Below the pieces are notes generated by a model. It ran no database searches. It was not told the origin of the DNA and saw only the letters and a program-made list of their open reading frames with translations. The translations under genes and the position numbers were made by a program. This document shows positions 62,016 through 64,000 of a stretch of DNA of 64,000 nucleotides, piece by piece. Source of the DNA: Tremella fuciformis (lineage: Eukaryota; Basidiomycota; Tremellomycetes; Tremellales; Tremellaceae); contig CP136492.1 in assembly GCA_032768795.1 (NCBI GenBank), forward strand, positions 2,356,001 through 2,420,000, read 5' to 3'. Each line of letters opens with the position of its first letter. The stretch's first letter is position 1.

Positions 62016-63233
62016 ATGACTAGCCCCGAGCCTGCCCCAACTGTAAAGCCCGAAGGCATCGTGGGTGATACACCGTCAACAGCTGTCAGCCCGCAAAACT
62101 TCATTGCGCACGTCTCCTTTAAAAATTTAGGACACCCTACCGAAGGCACATCAACAGTTGCACTGTGCACGGAATTTAGCCCCGACGACGTGACAGGCTT
62201 GACACATGTGTATGTCAAGGGAGTCCGTGGCCTGTATACTGAATCTGCAAACTCCGATGGACCTAGCAGTCCGGCAGCCTCCTGCATACAACGCGCTTGG
62301 AGTGCGTTTGATGAGAAGTCTGGGATTGTGAAAAGCAAATCCAAACAGACCGTGCAAGAAGCACTCGACAACTCTATCCTCGGTCACAACCCCAGCCATG
62401 ACTTGAAACGCCACTTCGAGGATGTGCTCATGTCGTTCGTTCGCGTCAATCTGGACAAGTCTGTCGCCAATGTGAAGGCCTCCATGAAGGATCTCAAGGA
62501 TGTCGAGGCTTCCGAGCTTTACACGATTGCGATGTTTCCCTCAGACAGTAAGATCTTTGAGGATCTGGGTTCGTACCGTTGTGTCGACTACACGGCCCAG
62601 GAGTACCACGGGAGGCCTGAGAAGGTTCGAATGACACAGGAGGTCAGGAAAACAGACTGGTCTGGAGCTCTGCAAGCTCTTCAAGAATCAAAGTATAGCT
62701 TAAGAGAAATTGCCAGTCCTATATTCAGGTATGGCCCAAGGACCGCCCCGGGCCGCCCCACCTTTCTCGCTGTGACATTGACCATGGAAACGGATACCAT
62801 CAATCGAGACGTGATGGCAAAGCTCGAGCACTGCATAGGACACAGTACTGAGTGGGTCAGTGAGGGCGGACAAGAGCAAACATTGACGAAGCTTTCGACT
62901 GTTATCGCTGACAAGTGGGAGGGAATGCTGAACGACGGCCGTGGTAAATCTTCAGCTGAGGCCTGTGTGCGAAAAGCAACACTGGGTGACGAGCGAAGCC
63001 GGAAACAAGAACAAGTACCAAAATTGACTCAGTCAGAGGTGATACAGTCCCTCTTGCAGACTCTGTCTGATGCCATCAAACAACGCGTGTCCAACAAAAG
63101 GCTGGCTAGGGACTTCCGAGTTGTGTACTATCCCAAGCAGACTTTTGATAGCCTAGCATCCAGCCGCTCAAATCTTGAGTGTGCCTATACCGATCCCCTC
63201 TTCCAAGGGATTGGAGAGAACCGGCCTAACTAG
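62016..63233 (+). CDS. unknown 405-residue protein, copy 2
   Basis: Same protein as the gene at 59813-61030 (ATG 62016, stop TAG 63231-63233), including its upstream CTTATACAG element. The lack of any visible difference, even at silent positions, points to very recent duplication, gene conversion or an assembly artefact. Confidence 0.7.
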   Translation: MTSPEPAPTVKPEGIVGDTPSTAVSPQNFIAHVSFKNLGHPTEGTSTVALCTEFSPDDVTGLTHVYVKGVRGLYTESANSDGPSSPAASCIQRAWSAFDEKSGIVKSKSKQTVQEALDNSILGHNPSHDLKRHFEDVLMSFVRVNLDKSVANVKASMKDLKDVEASELYTIAMFPSDSKIFEDLGSYRCVDYTAQEYHGRPEKVRMTQEVRKTDWSGALQALQESKYSLREIASPIFRYGPRTAPGRPTFLAVTLTMETDTINRDVMAKLEHCIGHSTEWVSEGGQEQTLTKLSTVIADKWEGMLNDGRGKSSAEACVRKATLGDERSRKQEQVPKLTQSEVIQSLLQTLSDAIKQRVSNKRLARDFRVVYYPKQTFDSLASSRSNLECAYTDPLFQGIGENRPN

Positions 63234-63679
63234 TCGAAACATGTGGTCATGGCTCTTGTACATGACCTCTGCCACTCTCCAGATTCCATGTTTGTCTAGA
63301 GGAATCAATATGTATGTCTTAATTGACAGTCTAAAGCTCAGAGCCGAGCTGGCGGGCCCGCATGATTGCTACGCAAGACGTGGCGTCAGGAAGATCCAGG
63401 ACGCAAATTTCGCAAGGAATGCATTTTGGCGATCCTGGCAGCAACCCCACGAAATGGCGCAAGCATCCCCTGACTATGGCGAGCGGATCCCGCCAAAAGT
63501 GATTTTGACGTGTCTTTTTTGCCGCTCGACTCTGTCCAATTTGTCTTTCCATTTTTCTCGCGTCGTATGCATTGTAGAGCTCTCAAACCACCACCATTCG
63601 AATCAGCGCCTCAAAATACGCGTACCTACACCCTCTGATCACCTCAGGACGTTGTCTAGAGCGATTTCTACATGGCGGG

Positions 63680-64000
63680 TTGAATGATCGCTTTCGACGG
63701 CGCAAAAATGACCTACAGTCAACATCTACATTGCTTTCTGCCGTCGATATCACCTATCTAAGACGAAATGTGGCCCAATACAGCTCACAGGCCATGCTAT
63801 GGGTCAACAGCAACCCCACCGAGCGAGATCCAGCCGCATTACCCCGCCATATTGCCTCTATCACCCAACTCATCATCGATCTTCGGGCTATCGAGATGGC
63901 CCTTCCCGCTCAGACCTTTGCTCCGCTGCATATACACCTCACGCTCGTCCAGGACATGCTCCAGCACGCTCAGAGGTCCACAGACACCCTCCTAGGCCCT
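63680..64000 (+). CDS. second copy of the junction-type ORF, cut by window end
   Basis: Repeats the ORF at 61477 to the last base of the window. Its 3' continuation would show whether a third unit or the original flank follows. Confidence 0.35.
   Translation, partial: MNDRFRRRKNDLQSTSTLLSAVDITYLRRNVAQYSSQAMLWVNSNPTERDPAALPRHIASITQLIIDLRAIEMALPAQTFAPLHIHLTLVQDMLQHAQRSTDTLLGP

Larger units (their letters stand above)
61856..64000 (+). repeat. 2203-bp tandem unit, copy 2 (truncated by window end)
   Basis: The first 2145 bases of the unit are visible and match copy 1 wherever I compared, including all ORF translations. Whether more copies follow cannot be seen. Confidence 0.9.

Overview
The window looks like a piece of a basidiomycete nuclear genome, most likely a tremellomycete yeast relative. 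The reasons are: genes split by many short introns (about 40-70 nt) with GT..AG ends and a CTGAC/CTCAC-type branch motif just before the acceptor; GC-rich third codon positions; and a long Pan1/intersectin-type gene carrying EH, coiled-coil, WH2, SH3, DH and PH regions in one reading unit, an architecture described as Cin1 in Cryptococcus. The lineage call is inference; no rRNA, tRNA or organelle sequence is visible.

Layout. 1-5564: three minus-strand seven-helix membrane protein genes in tandem (DUF6534-like paralogues; the first runs off the left edge). 6032-12568: the Cin1/Pan1-like endocytic scaffold with a Rho-GEF tail. 13630-18723: a Q/P-rich protein, an F-box-like protein and a small S/P-rich protein. 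19095-20788: two small disordered proteins with cysteine-containing tails. 21608-32345: a compact catabolic cluster made of an organic-anion MFS carrier, an IlvD/Edd-type sugar-acid dehydratase, an HpcH/HpaI aldolase, a Zn2Cys6 regulator and a sugar-porter MFS carrier. 33001-52887: about sixteen more small, mostly intronless, minus-strand genes for disordered proteins; many share a Y..P.PM-like motif and a cysteine-bearing tail. A non-autonomous copia-type LTR element (42525-45506) sits in the promoter of one of them. 53806-57329: an NAD(P)-dependent reductase, endonuclease III (NTH1-like) and a ChrR-type cupin. 57653-59272: a tandem pair of small S/T-rich paralogues, the second apparently frameshifted. 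59653-64000: a 2203-bp unit present in two copies that look identical, each with a 405-codon ORF, the second cut by the window edge.

How the genes fit together. The catabolic cluster is coherent. The dehydratase would turn a sugar acid into a 2-keto-3-deoxy acid, and the aldolase would split that into pyruvate and an aldehyde. The two carriers would supply substrate, and the regulator shares a 213-bp divergent promoter with the aldolase. No sugar dehydrogenase or lactonase is present, so the sugar acid itself may be the imported substrate. The most unusual content is the tandem array of small cysteine-tailed proteins. I do not recognise them as a described family, and the array seems to have been interrupted by the catabolic cluster and invaded by the LTR element.

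Exon boundaries given here were read by eye from splice motifs and reading-frame continuity. Gene coordinates are start codon to stop codon, including introns.
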